Assembly: GCA_958402075.1 (NCBI GenBank)
Contig: CATXSD010000060.1
Location: forward strand, 1 to 14,677
DNA: 14,677 nt
Source of the DNA: Mediterranea massiliensis
Lineage (GTDB): Bacteria > Bacteroidota > Bacteroidia > Bacteroidales > Bacteroidaceae
Direction of reading: 5' to 3'
The translations under genes and the position numbers were made by a program. The notes under the pieces are model-generated. The model saw only the letters and a program-made list of their open reading frames with translations, made no database searches and had not been told where the DNA came from. Positions within the stretch are counted from its first letter, which is position 1; each line of letters starts with the position of its first letter. Shown here piece by piece: positions 1-7,376 of this stretch.

Positions 1-902
1 GGGCCGGGTTCCAGCATGGCATAGGTCGAGCGGGCTTTGGTCTGGTTGTTGGTCGGCGGCATGAGGTGTTCGGTGGTGTTCATCCAGCATACCGAGGCCG
101 ATGCGCGGACGGCATCGGTCAGTGCCCCGAGCATCCACGAGCGGTAGGCGCCCATCGAGAAGCCCAGGCAGCCCACGTGCTCCTTGTCCACGAAGGGCAG
201 GGAGGCCAGGAACTCGGCACTCCGCACATCGTCCATGTGGATGAAGGCGCCCCACGAAGTCCCCATTTGCAGGAAGTTGGACGCCAGTGCCTGTTGGACG
301 TCGTAGCTGGCACCCTCTTTCCGCCCGCGTTCTCCCCAGAGCAGGGCGTCGACGGCCAGTACCACATAGCCGTGGCGGGCCAGGTAGTCGCCCGTGTACT
401 GGCCGTCATAGTATCGGTTGGCCCACTGGTCGGCGTCTTTCATGACTTCGGGAGTGACGTGGAAGGGGCGTACCATCTTTTCCTTGCCGATGGAGAAGTG
501 GGCGCCGTGGTCGTGAAGCAGGACGATGGCGGGGAAGGGGCCCTGTCCGTCGGGTACCAGCAGATAGGCCGGCACGCGGCACCATCCGGAGAGGTTGAAC
601 ACAATCTTGCGTGCTTCGTAGCCCTCGCGGCGTTCGCGGTCGGTCACTTCCAGGTCGTAAACCTTCGGGGCGGGCGGAATGTTCTCCATACATTCCATCA
701 GCCGGTTGCGGGCGCGGACTTTCCACGCATTGAAGTCCGTTTCTTCCGCCGTTCCCCAGGCGAGGGGGAAGGTGAGTTGTTGTTTCATCTGGCGGTAGAA
801 GACGGGCATGTTGCCGGTCACTGCGTAGGCGGTGCTGTCCGTCTGTGCGGAAGCGGTCAGCCAGGCGGAGAGAAGCAGGAGGGACGTGCTGAGGTATTTC
901 AT
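1..902 (-). CDS. Secreted alpha/beta-hydrolase, probable carbohydrate esterase (dienelactone hydrolase / Abhydrolase_7-like), C-terminus outside window
   Basis: Reading leftwards from the ATG at 902, an open frame of 300 codons runs off the left edge. It starts with a signal peptide (MKYLSTSLLLLSAWLTASAQ; cleavage likely after the Ala of ASA), so the enzyme is probably periplasmic or exported. Landmarks of the alpha/beta-hydrolase fold are an LLHDHG strand-loop (His130, Asp131, His132), typical of the oxyanion region, and the nucleophile elbow G-F-S-M-G with Ser249. The catalytic Asp and His expected after this point lie beyond the edge. The spacing and the HDHGAHF and WGERGRKEG segments resemble Bacteroidetes dienelactone hydrolase or acetylxylan-esterase-like proteins, which remove acetyl or other esters from plant glycans; this family placement is from memory. 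It is divergent from the HTCS gene, with start codons 94 bases apart, which is common for PUL enzymes under that regulator. A general carboxylesterase or a peptidase of the same fold remains possible. Another overlapping frame covers the region but lacks these motifs. Confidence 0.85.
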   Translation of the reverse strand, partial: MKYLSTSLLLLSAWLTASAQTDSTAYAVTGNMPVFYRQMKQQLTFPLAWGTAEETDFNAWKVRARNRLMECMENIPPAPKVYDLEVTDRERREGYEARKIVFNLSGWCRVPAYLLVPDGQGPFPAIVLLHDHGAHFSIGKEKMVRPFHVTPEVMKDADQWANRYYDGQYTGDYLARHGYVVLAVDALLWGERGRKEGASYDVQQALASNFLQMGTSWGAFIHMDDVRSAEFLASLPFVDKEHVGCLGFSMGAYRSWMLGALTDAVRASASVCWMNTTEHLMPPTNNQTKARSTYAMLEPG

Positions 903-937
903 GATTTGACGGTTTTTTCTGATGTTTTTCTGACAGA

Positions 938-945
938 CAAATATA
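938..945 (-). promoter_or_regulatory. Bacteroides-type -7 element for the esterase gene
   Basis: On the minus strand the bases read TATATTTG, an exact match to the Bacteroides -7 consensus TAnnTTTG. It lies about 35 bases upstream of the esterase ATG at 902, giving a predicted leader of roughly 25-30 bases. No convincing TTTG -33 element was found at the usual 19-21 base distance, so the promoter may depend on an activator. Confidence 0.5.
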
Positions 946-965
946 GGGTTTTTCCGCGAAATGGT

Positions 966-973
966 TATATTTG
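966..973 (+). promoter_or_regulatory. Bacteroides-type -7 element for the HTCS gene
   Basis: The plus strand reads TATATTTG, an exact match to TAnnTTTG, 23 bases before the ATG at 997. This predicts a very short leader of about 15-20 bases. No clear -33 TTTG is present. The element is the mirror image of the esterase -7 element at 938-945, with 20 bases between them. Confidence 0.5.
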
Positions 974-996
974 CGTCCTAATTATTGTGTCATACT

Positions 997-3900
997 ATGA
1001 AGCAGAGATGGTTATTGTGGATGCTGGCCGTGCTGATGGCCGCTGTTCTGAAAGCCCAGCCGGAGGGTTCCTTCACGCATTATTCGTCGGACGACGGCTT
1101 GTCCGAGAACACTGTCATGGACATGTTGCAGGACAGCCGGGGGAACATGTGGTTCTCTACCTGGAACGGAATCAACAAGTTTGACGGCTATACCTTCAAG
1201 ACATTCAAGGCCCGTCAGGACAATCAGATAGCCCTGACCAGCAACCGGGTGGACAACATGAAGCTGGACCGCTACGGATTCATCTGGCTGCAGACGTATG
1301 ACGACCGTGCCTTCCGTTTCGATCCGCGTACGGAAGTGTTTGAGTCGGTGCCTGCCGATGGAGAGCCGGGCAGCCAGACGGCCATATCGTCCATCAAGGT
1401 ACTTCCAGACGGCACGGTGTGGCTCCTCACCCGTCGGGAAGGGGCCGTGCGGATTACGACCGATTCGACGGATTATCGGCTGACGTCGGTGTGGTACTCG
1501 CCGGCATCGGAGCGCTTGAGGGTGTCCCGTGTCTTTGATGTCTGCCAGGCAGACGGGGCGGAGTGGGTCTTGTCGGACAACGGACTGGGTTGCTTTGCTC
1601 CCGATGGAACCGAGCCGGTCACCTATTTCGAGAATGCGGGAGAGGGGACAGACTCGTTCAAGAAACGCCAGAGCTTCTATGTGATGGAAGATTGCGGCGA
1701 CTGCCTGCTCTTCGGCTCCGGCAACGGGACGGTCTGGGTCTATCGGAAGAAGGACCGGACCTTCCGGCCGGTTCAGCTCGATGCCGCCTCGCGCATCAGC
1801 GGCATCAAGCATCTGAAAAAACTTTCGCAGGTCGTGGTGGCCACCGTGTCTGACGGCTTCTTTGTCTACGACCTGCCGACCGGCCGGACGGAGCACTATG
1901 CCGCCTCCCGGTTACCTGCCGAAAAGGTCAAGAGTATCTATCGGGACTTGTCCGACGAAATCTGGTTCGAACAGGACGTTGTGGGCGAGGTGGCCCATTT
2001 CAATCCCTATACCCGGAAGCTGAAGTGTGAGAAGGTCTATGCCGAGCCCACCAATACCGACCGTTCCCGTCCGGCTTTCCACATCCACGAGGACATCTTC
2101 GGCACCTTGTGGGTGCATCCCTATGGCGGCGGCTTCTCCTATTTCGACCGGAAGAACAACTGCCTGCGTCCGTTCTTCAACAGCATGACGGGCGAGAACT
2201 GGCGTTTCTCCAACAAGATACATTCCGCTTTTTCCGACCGTCAGGGCAATCTGTGGATGTGCACCCACTCCAAAGGACTGGAGAAGGTGACGTTCCGCAC
2301 CGACCGCTTCCGGCTGAAGGTGCCGGTCAACCATTCGTATGAGTCGTTGAGCAACGAGGTGCGGGCCCTCTGCGAGGACAAGGACGGTAACATGTGGGTG
2401 GGGCTGAAGGACGGCATGCTGCGTGTGTACAACCGTCATCGCGAAGAAATCGGTTACCTGACGGAGGCCGGAACCGTGTCCCATAATGGGAAGCCCCTCT
2501 TCGGCAACACTTATTTCGTGATGCAGGACAGCCACGACAACCTGTGGATCGCGACCAAGGGAGCGGGAGTGGTGAAGGCCGAACCCCTGCCCGGCACGCT
2601 TCGTTACCGGCTGACCCGCTACCGCTACAGCGCCGATGATGTCTACAGCTTGTCCGACGACAATGTCTATTGCCTTTACGAAGACCGTCGCGGACGCATC
2701 TGGGTAGCTACGTTTGCCAACGGCATCAGCTATCTGACCCGCAATGCGGACGGCAAGGAGGTCTTCATCAGCCATCGGAACAATCTGAAGGGCTTCCCCA
2801 TCAAATATTGTAGCAAGGTGCGCTGCATTACCGGCGATGCGGACGGACATATCTGGATAGGTACCACCGTGGGACTGCTGATGGTGGACGACGGCTTCGA
2901 CCGGCCCGAAGACGCCCGGTTCTACCATTACCTCCGTGCTCCCGAAAAAGCCAATGCGCTGAGCAATAATGATATCCATTGGGTCAAACCGACTCGGGAA
3001 GGGGAGCTGTATGTGGCAACCTTCGGCGGGGGACTGAACCAACTGGTCGACCTGAATGCCGAAGGCCAGGCACGCTTCAAGGCCTATACCGTACGCGACG
3101 GTCTGCCGTCGGACATCCTGCTGTCCATTCAGGAAGACAAGAAGGGACAGTTGTGGATCAGTACGGAAAACGGATTGAGCAAGTTTACACCCGGGGCGGG
3201 GCGTTTCGAGAACTTCCAGAACAAGTACAGCAATTCCAGCATCCGTTTCAGTGAGGCGGCTTCGGCCTATGCGTCGGACGGCAACATCCTGTTCGGTACC
3301 AATCATGGTATTTTCTATTTCAATCCCGATTCCATCCAGAAGAGCGTCTACGTGCCTCCCATTGTCCTGACGCAACTGCTGCTGGCCAACGAGAGCGTGA
3401 AGCCGGGTCCGCATTCCGTGTTGAAGTACACGCTGGACGACACCCGTGAACTGACGCTTTCCCATCGGGAGAATATCTTTTCCATCCAGTATGCGGCCCT
3501 CGACTATACCAATCCTTCCGACATTCAGTATGCCTATATGCTGGACGGGTTCGAAAAAAACTGGAACTACGTGGGCAAGCAGCGCACGGCTACCTACACC
3601 AACCTGCCCAAGGGACACTATGTGTTCAAGGTGCGTTCGACCAACGCCGACGGCGTCTGGTCCGACAATGTGCGTACGCTGGATATCGAAGTGCTGCCTT
3701 CCTTCTGGGAAACACCTTTGGCCTATTTCCTGTATGTGTTGTTCTTCCTGCTGATTATCGTGACGGCGGTCTATATCCTGTTCACCATCTATCGGCTGAA
3801 GCATCGGGTGGCCATGGAGCAGCAGCTGACTCACATGAAGTTGCGCTTCTTCACCGACATCTCCCACGAGCTGCGTACGCCCCTGACGTTGATAACCGGT

Positions 3901-5448
3901 CCCTTGGAATATGTGCTTCAGAATACGAAGCTGCCTGCCGAGGCCAGGGAGCAGTTGCAGGTCGTGGAGCGGAACTCCAATCGGATGTTGCGGCTGGTCA
4001 ACCAGATATTGGACTTCCGTAAGATCCAGAACAAGAAAATGAAGATGCAGGTACAGCGGCTGGAGATTGTTTCCTTTGTCCGCAAGATTATGGACAACTT
4101 TGAGGCCGTGGCCGAGGAACACCACATCGACTTCGTCTTCGAGACGGAGAAGGAGGCCGTCTATCTGTGGGTGGATGCCGACAAGTTCGAGAAGATTGTC
4201 TACAATCTGCTGTCCAACGCCTTCAAGTATACTCCCGAAGGGAAGATGATTACGGTTTTCGTCCACGACAACGGGCAGACCGTGTCGGTCGGTGTGCAAG
4301 ACCAGGGCATCGGCATTGCCGAGAACAAGAAGAAATCGTTGTTCGTCCGTTTCGAAAATCTGGTGGACAGCAGCTTGTTCAACCAGTCGAGTTCAGGCAT
4401 CGGCCTGTCTTTGGTAAAGGAGCTGGTGGAGATGCACAAGGCTTCCATCACGGTAGACAGCAAGTTGGGTGAAGGCAGCTGTTTCAAGGTCGATTTCCAG
4501 AAAGGAAAGGAACATTACGACGAGACGGTGGAATTTTTGCAGAACGACGTGGAGCAGGGTGGTGCAAAGCAGGAACAACAGACTGCTGTGGCAGACAACG
4601 GGGCTTCGGACGGAAGCAAGGGAGAGGAAGGAACAGACAATGCGGATGTCCGGAGTACGATGCTGCTGGTTGAAGACAATACCGAACTCCGTACCTTCCT
4701 GCGCAGTATCTTTGCATCGGAATTCAGGGTGGTCGAGGCGGCCAACGGAGCGGAGGGGCTGGAAAAGGCTCTCAGCCTGGTGCCCGACATCATCATCAGC
4801 GATGTGATGATGCCCGAGAAGGATGGTCTGCAGATGATGCGCGAGCTTCACGACAACATGACGACCAGTCACATTCCGATGGTACTCCTCACGGCCAAGA
4901 CCGCCATTGAGAGCATGTTGGAGGGGTTGGAGTATGGAGCGGACGATTACATTACCAAGCCCTTCAGCGCCACCTATCTGAAGGCGCGTGTAAGGAATAT
5001 CCTGGAACGCAGGAAGAGGCTTCAGGAAATGTACCGTGAAAAGCTGAAGAACATGGCAACCTCGCCTGACGAGCCGACGGCGGAAGAGAGCAAGGCCCCC
5101 GAGATGTCGCCCAACGACCGGAAGTTTATGGACAAGCTGATGGCGTTGATGGAGAAGAACCTGGACAACGGCGATTTGATTGTGGACGATCTGGTGAAGG
5201 ACATGGCAGTGAGTCGTTCGGTATTCTTCAAGAAACTGAAGTCACTCACAGGGTTGGCTCCGGTCGAATTCATCAAGGAAATGCGCATCAACCGTGCCGT
5301 CCAGCTCATAGAGACCGGTGAATACTCCATGACGCAGATTGCCTATATGGTGGGCATCAACGACCCGCGCTATTTCAGCAAGTGCTTCAAGCAAAAGATG
5401 GGCATGACGCCTACGGAATACCGCGACAGGAAGGCTGGGAAGAACTGA
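997..5448 (+). CDS. Hybrid two-component system regulator (HTCS), sensor kinase-response regulator-AraC fusion
   Basis: A 1483-residue inner-membrane regulator combining sensor, kinase, receiver and DNA-binding domain. The ATG at 997 is chosen over an in-frame TTG at 985 because it starts a clean signal peptide (MKQRWLLWMLAVLMAAVLKA). Residues ~24-800 carry about 13-14 Reg_prop blade motifs of the type DxxGxxWxxTxxGL (first at ~46, last at ~759), forming the periplasmic propellers. A Y_Y_Y domain follows (~825-900), then one membrane helix (~907-930). The HisKA box is SHELRTPL with phospho-acceptor His957. The HATPase part shows the N-box Asn1070/Asn1074, Asp1102 in DQGIGI, and GIGLSL at ~1134. 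A Gln/Glu/Asp-rich linker (~1170-1220) leads to the receiver: acidic Glu1226/Asp1227, phospho-acceptor Asp1269, Thr1298 and Lys1321. The C-terminus (~1379-1483) is an AraC-type double helix-turn-helix. All key residues are present. By family precedent it binds an oligosaccharide and activates neighbouring susC/susD and enzyme genes; that role here is inferred. Confidence 0.97.
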   Translation: MKQRWLLWMLAVLMAAVLKAQPEGSFTHYSSDDGLSENTVMDMLQDSRGNMWFSTWNGINKFDGYTFKTFKARQDNQIALTSNRVDNMKLDRYGFIWLQTYDDRAFRFDPRTEVFESVPADGEPGSQTAISSIKVLPDGTVWLLTRREGAVRITTDSTDYRLTSVWYSPASERLRVSRVFDVCQADGAEWVLSDNGLGCFAPDGTEPVTYFENAGEGTDSFKKRQSFYVMEDCGDCLLFGSGNGTVWVYRKKDRTFRPVQLDAASRISGIKHLKKLSQVVVATVSDGFFVYDLPTGRTEHYAASRLPAEKVKSIYRDLSDEIWFEQDVVGEVAHFNPYTRKLKCEKVYAEPTNTDRSRPAFHIHEDIFGTLWVHPYGGGFSYFDRKNNCLRPFFNSMTGENWRFSNKIHSAFSDRQGNLWMCTHSKGLEKVTFRTDRFRLKVPVNHSYESLSNEVRALCEDKDGNMWVGLKDGMLRVYNRHREEIGYLTEAGTVSHNGKPLFGNTYFVMQDSHDNLWIATKGAGVVKAEPLPGTLRYRLTRYRYSADDVYSLSDDNVYCLYEDRRGRIWVATFANGISYLTRNADGKEVFISHRNNLKGFPIKYCSKVRCITGDADGHIWIGTTVGLLMVDDGFDRPEDARFYHYLRAPEKANALSNNDIHWVKPTREGELYVATFGGGLNQLVDLNAEGQARFKAYTVRDGLPSDILLSIQEDKKGQLWISTENGLSKFTPGAGRFENFQNKYSNSSIRFSEAASAYASDGNILFGTNHGIFYFNPDSIQKSVYVPPIVLTQLLLANESVKPGPHSVLKYTLDDTRELTLSHRENIFSIQYAALDYTNPSDIQYAYMLDGFEKNWNYVGKQRTATYTNLPKGHYVFKVRSTNADGVWSDNVRTLDIEVLPSFWETPLAYFLYVLFFLLIIVTAVYILFTIYRLKHRVAMEQQLTHMKLRFFTDISHELRTPLTLITGPLEYVLQNTKLPAEAREQLQVVERNSNRMLRLVNQILDFRKIQNKKMKMQVQRLEIVSFVRKIMDNFEAVAEEHHIDFVFETEKEAVYLWVDADKFEKIVYNLLSNAFKYTPEGKMITVFVHDNGQTVSVGVQDQGIGIAENKKKSLFVRFENLVDSSLFNQSSSGIGLSLVKELVEMHKASITVDSKLGEGSCFKVDFQKGKEHYDETVEFLQNDVEQGGAKQEQQTAVADNGASDGSKGEEGTDNADVRSTMLLVEDNTELRTFLRSIFASEFRVVEAANGAEGLEKALSLVPDIIISDVMMPEKDGLQMMRELHDNMTTSHIPMVLLTAKTAIESMLEGLEYGADDYITKPFSATYLKARVRNILERRKRLQEMYREKLKNMATSPDEPTAEESKAPEMSPNDRKFMDKLMALMEKNLDNGDLIVDDLVKDMAVSRSVFFKKLKSLTGLAPVEFIKEMRINRAVQLIETGEYSMTQIAYMVGINDPRYFSKCFKQKMGMTPTEYRDRKAGKN

Positions 5449-5451
5449 TGT

Positions 5452-5561
5452 TTTTCCCAGCTCAAACGGTTGCTTTTCCCAGCCTAAACCATCGTTTTCC
5501 CCAGCTTAAACTTGTCGTTTGCCCAGCTTAAACTGACGGTTTGTCCAGCTTAAACGGATTC
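5452..5561 (+). repeat. Five degenerate ~22-base tandem repeats after the HTCS gene
   Basis: Starting four bases after the HTCS stop codon, five head-to-tail units occupy 5452-5473, 5474-5494, 5495-5517, 5518-5539 and 5540-5561 (22, 21, 23, 22 and 22 bases). The shared core is TTTTCCCAGCTTAAAC with small changes: unit 1 has CTCAAAC, unit 2 CCTAAAC, unit 4 TTTGCCC and unit 5 TTTGTCC. The last five to seven bases of each unit vary. Unit lengths are close to two DNA helical turns. No frame through the array looks like protein. Function is unknown. Confidence 0.85.
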
Positions 5562-5702
5562 ATTTCTCTGTTCAGGAGTTGATGGGGCCGATGAATGGCT
5601 TTTCTAGATTGGGCTGGACCATCCTTTTTATTTATAACTATACAGCATGTTTCCTTTGGCAAGCAGTGTCGGGCAGCAGTTGGCCGGCACTCTTGATATG
5701 AA
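5562..5702. other. Rest of the HTCS-to-operon gap, no gene seen
   Basis: Between the repeat array and the terminator hairpin no coding sequence or RNA gene was recognised. A modest imperfect stem lies at 5665-5672 / 5684-5691 (AGTGTCGG with CCGGCACT, one G-T pair, 11-base loop). An AT-rich run lies at 5625-5643. Neither is strong enough to name; the stem could be a weak 3' end for the HTCS message. Confidence 0.4.
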
Positions 5703-5743
5703 AAGAGAGGCAGTCCCAGGACGAACCTGGAACTGCCTCTCTT
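5703..5743 (-). terminator. Strong hairpin terminator at the end of the susC operon
   Basis: The arms 5703-5720 and 5726-5743 pair over 18 positions with one mismatch (5715/5731) around a 5-base loop. In the minus direction the stem ends in a run of four T (arm plus flank), and the plus direction continues ATTTGAAT, so it may work both ways between the convergent HTCS and susC transcripts. It begins 25 bases past the stop codon of the beta-helix lipoprotein gene. Confidence 0.88.
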
Positions 5744-5767
5744 ATTTGAATGGGTGATCAGTTCTGA

Positions 5768-7345
5768 TTAATACCAGCGCGGGTCTCCTACCTGATAGTA
5801 GATCATGTCTTCGTTGCTGATGGTGAAATCACCGTTGGCAGCATCGGCAAAGCCAGGATCGGCTTCGGTGGCTACACTTTCGTGGTCATCTGCATGGAGT
5901 GCGCCCCACAAGTTAGGACTGTTGAACCAATAGTTGTTGGCATACGATTCTGTGCCTGCCATATTGCTTCCAGTTCTGGCCCATACACCCATATTTCCGG
6001 TAGCGCCAGCGAAGCCTATTCCATAGAAGATGCAATTATGTACGGTAAATGTAGAATTGTCTCCCTCTGTAATGCGGAACAGACCGTGATTGTTGCTGTT
6101 GTTGAAAGTACAAATGTTGTAGAATGTACAGTTGGTGAACGAAATGTTTCCGCTTAATTCTGCTTGACAACGGAGGAAAGTACGTGCTCCATTGCTGAAT
6201 GTGGTGTTGGTTACCGTCAATGAACCCAATTTGTCACCGCTGCGGAAATCGAAGCCGTCACCGCCATTGCCTTCAATATTGTCCCAAATACAGTTGTTGA
6301 TGACGATGTCGCCTATGCTTGCACCGACTCCATTGTAAATGAGGTGCTTTTTCATGTTGCGGATTTCACAATTTTCAAAAGTCACCGTACCTATGTTGGC
6401 GGTAGCACCAGACATTTGCAGTACGTTGTCAAGTTCATTCTGGCCATCAAATATCAGATTGGTCAGTGTGAGCGTGGCTATGTCCGAGTCGACTACGAAG
6501 CGACCGTGGATAGTCGGTTTGTTGGCCGGAGTCGCAGCGATGGCAATCGCTTTCGACAGCGTGTAGTCTCCCAGTTCGTAAGTGCTGCCTGTCAGGAAGA
6601 GGCCTGCTCCTTGGTCTGCTTCGATAGCTGCAACCAGGTCGTCGCCTTCTGCTACCAGCGTCATGCCGCCGGTATCGATGGAGGTGGTGAATTCAACTGT
6701 ACCACGTGTGCGGTTGTCCAATTTCAATACAGCTTCATAATCTGTTTCAGGGGTCAATCCTTCGATGGTGGCATATCCGTTGGCGATGTCTTCGGCCGTT
6801 ACCGTATAGGTGACAGAAGCCGCTGTGCTGCCTTCCTGGGTCGGCGTTACGGTGATGGTGCTGGCTTCCTCACCGGCAACCCAACGCAAGGTGACAGATG
6901 TCGCTGTAATGTCTGCGTCGCTGACGGACTGGAAGATTTGTTCAGCTTCGGTAGTGAATACAGTTGTGGTCCAGTTGGATTCTTTGCTCTCGCCTACAGC
7001 CTTTATGCGGAAAGAGTAAGTGGTCTCGCCGGCCAGTCCGGTGATGACATAAGGATTTTCCTTGATGTCTGTATAGGTCTCTGTTGCCGTGCCTTCGCAA
7101 GCCATGTTGGGGTCGTCGGCAAACAGCTCAATGGTGTAGGACTGGGCATCGGCGTCCGACAGACATCCCCAGCTGGCACGGATATTGGTACGGTCCTGGA
7201 TGCGTATCTCCAATTCTGTCGGTGCAAACAGACGGTCGTATTCTACGCTCGTCAGTTCTTCGGCTTCGTCATCGCAGGAGACGGCAGTGAACGCCAAAGC
7301 GCACATGCCCAATGTATAACTGATTCGTTTTAATATCTTGTTCAT
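5768..7345 (-). CDS. Surface lipoprotein with FN3 domains and a beta-helix (DUF4957/DUF5123-like), SusE-position glycan-binding protein
   Basis: A 525-residue lipoprotein, last gene of the susC operon, 31 bases after the susD stop. The N-terminus is a type II signal peptide with lipobox A-V-S-C (Cys24), followed by acidic residues DDEAEE that fit a Bacteroidetes surface-export signal. Two fibronectin III-like domains lie at ~38-133 and ~139-222, each ending in a V-F/E-F-TT strand. From ~228 the chain becomes a repetitive beta-helix: the rung motif N-C-x-aromatic/aliphatic (or N-T-T-F) recurs at 325, 351, 380, 405 and 437, which should stack Asn and Cys in ladders. The tail has the motif TEADPGFADAANGDFTIS at ~493-510, typical of DUF5123 C-termini. 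Domain names are from memory. Its position implies glycan binding at the cell surface alongside SusD. Similar proteins, as I recall, often occur in pectin-related PULs. The fold also occurs in pectate lyases, so weak enzyme activity cannot be excluded, but no lyase-type catalytic cluster was recognised. Confidence 0.9.
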   Translation of the reverse strand: MNKILKRISYTLGMCALAFTAVSCDDEAEELTSVEYDRLFAPTELEIRIQDRTNIRASWGCLSDADAQSYTIELFADDPNMACEGTATETYTDIKENPYVITGLAGETTYSFRIKAVGESKESNWTTTVFTTEAEQIFQSVSDADITATSVTLRWVAGEEASTITVTPTQEGSTAASVTYTVTAEDIANGYATIEGLTPETDYEAVLKLDNRTRGTVEFTTSIDTGGMTLVAEGDDLVAAIEADQGAGLFLTGSTYELGDYTLSKAIAIAATPANKPTIHGRFVVDSDIATLTLTNLIFDGQNELDNVLQMSGATANIGTVTFENCEIRNMKKHLIYNGVGASIGDIVINNCIWDNIEGNGGDGFDFRSGDKLGSLTVTNTTFSNGARTFLRCQAELSGNISFTNCTFYNICTFNNSNNHGLFRITEGDNSTFTVHNCIFYGIGFAGATGNMGVWARTGSNMAGTESYANNYWFNSPNLWGALHADDHESVATEADPGFADAANGDFTISNEDMIYYQVGDPRWY

Positions 7346-7376
7346 AATGTTTCGCTATTAAATATAGAGTGAATGA

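Noticed and set aside
985..996. TTG at 985 as an upstream start of the HTCS
   Set aside because: It adds only four residues ahead of the signal peptide; the ATG at 997 gives a normal basic-then-hydrophobic start and is the commoner start codon.
66..1184. 372-codon plus-strand frame across the esterase and the divergent promoter
   Set aside because: It overlaps the signal peptide, GFSMG elbow and promoter elements of better supported features and has no family resemblance.
1912..4299. 795-codon minus-strand open frame opposite the HTCS gene
   Set aside because: It lies wholly inside the HTCS, whose domains and catalytic residues are continuous on the plus strand. The antisense product has no recognisable motif and is explained by codon bias leaving few stops.
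5452..5561. Reading the HTCS-downstream repeats as a small CRISPR array
   Set aside because: Units adjoin with only 5-7 variable bases, there are no 30-base spacers, the repeats are degenerate and no cas gene is near.
6344..7333. 329-codon plus-strand frame opposite the beta-helix lipoprotein
   Set aside because: Antisense shadow of a protein with a lipoprotein signal, FN3 strands and beta-helix rungs.
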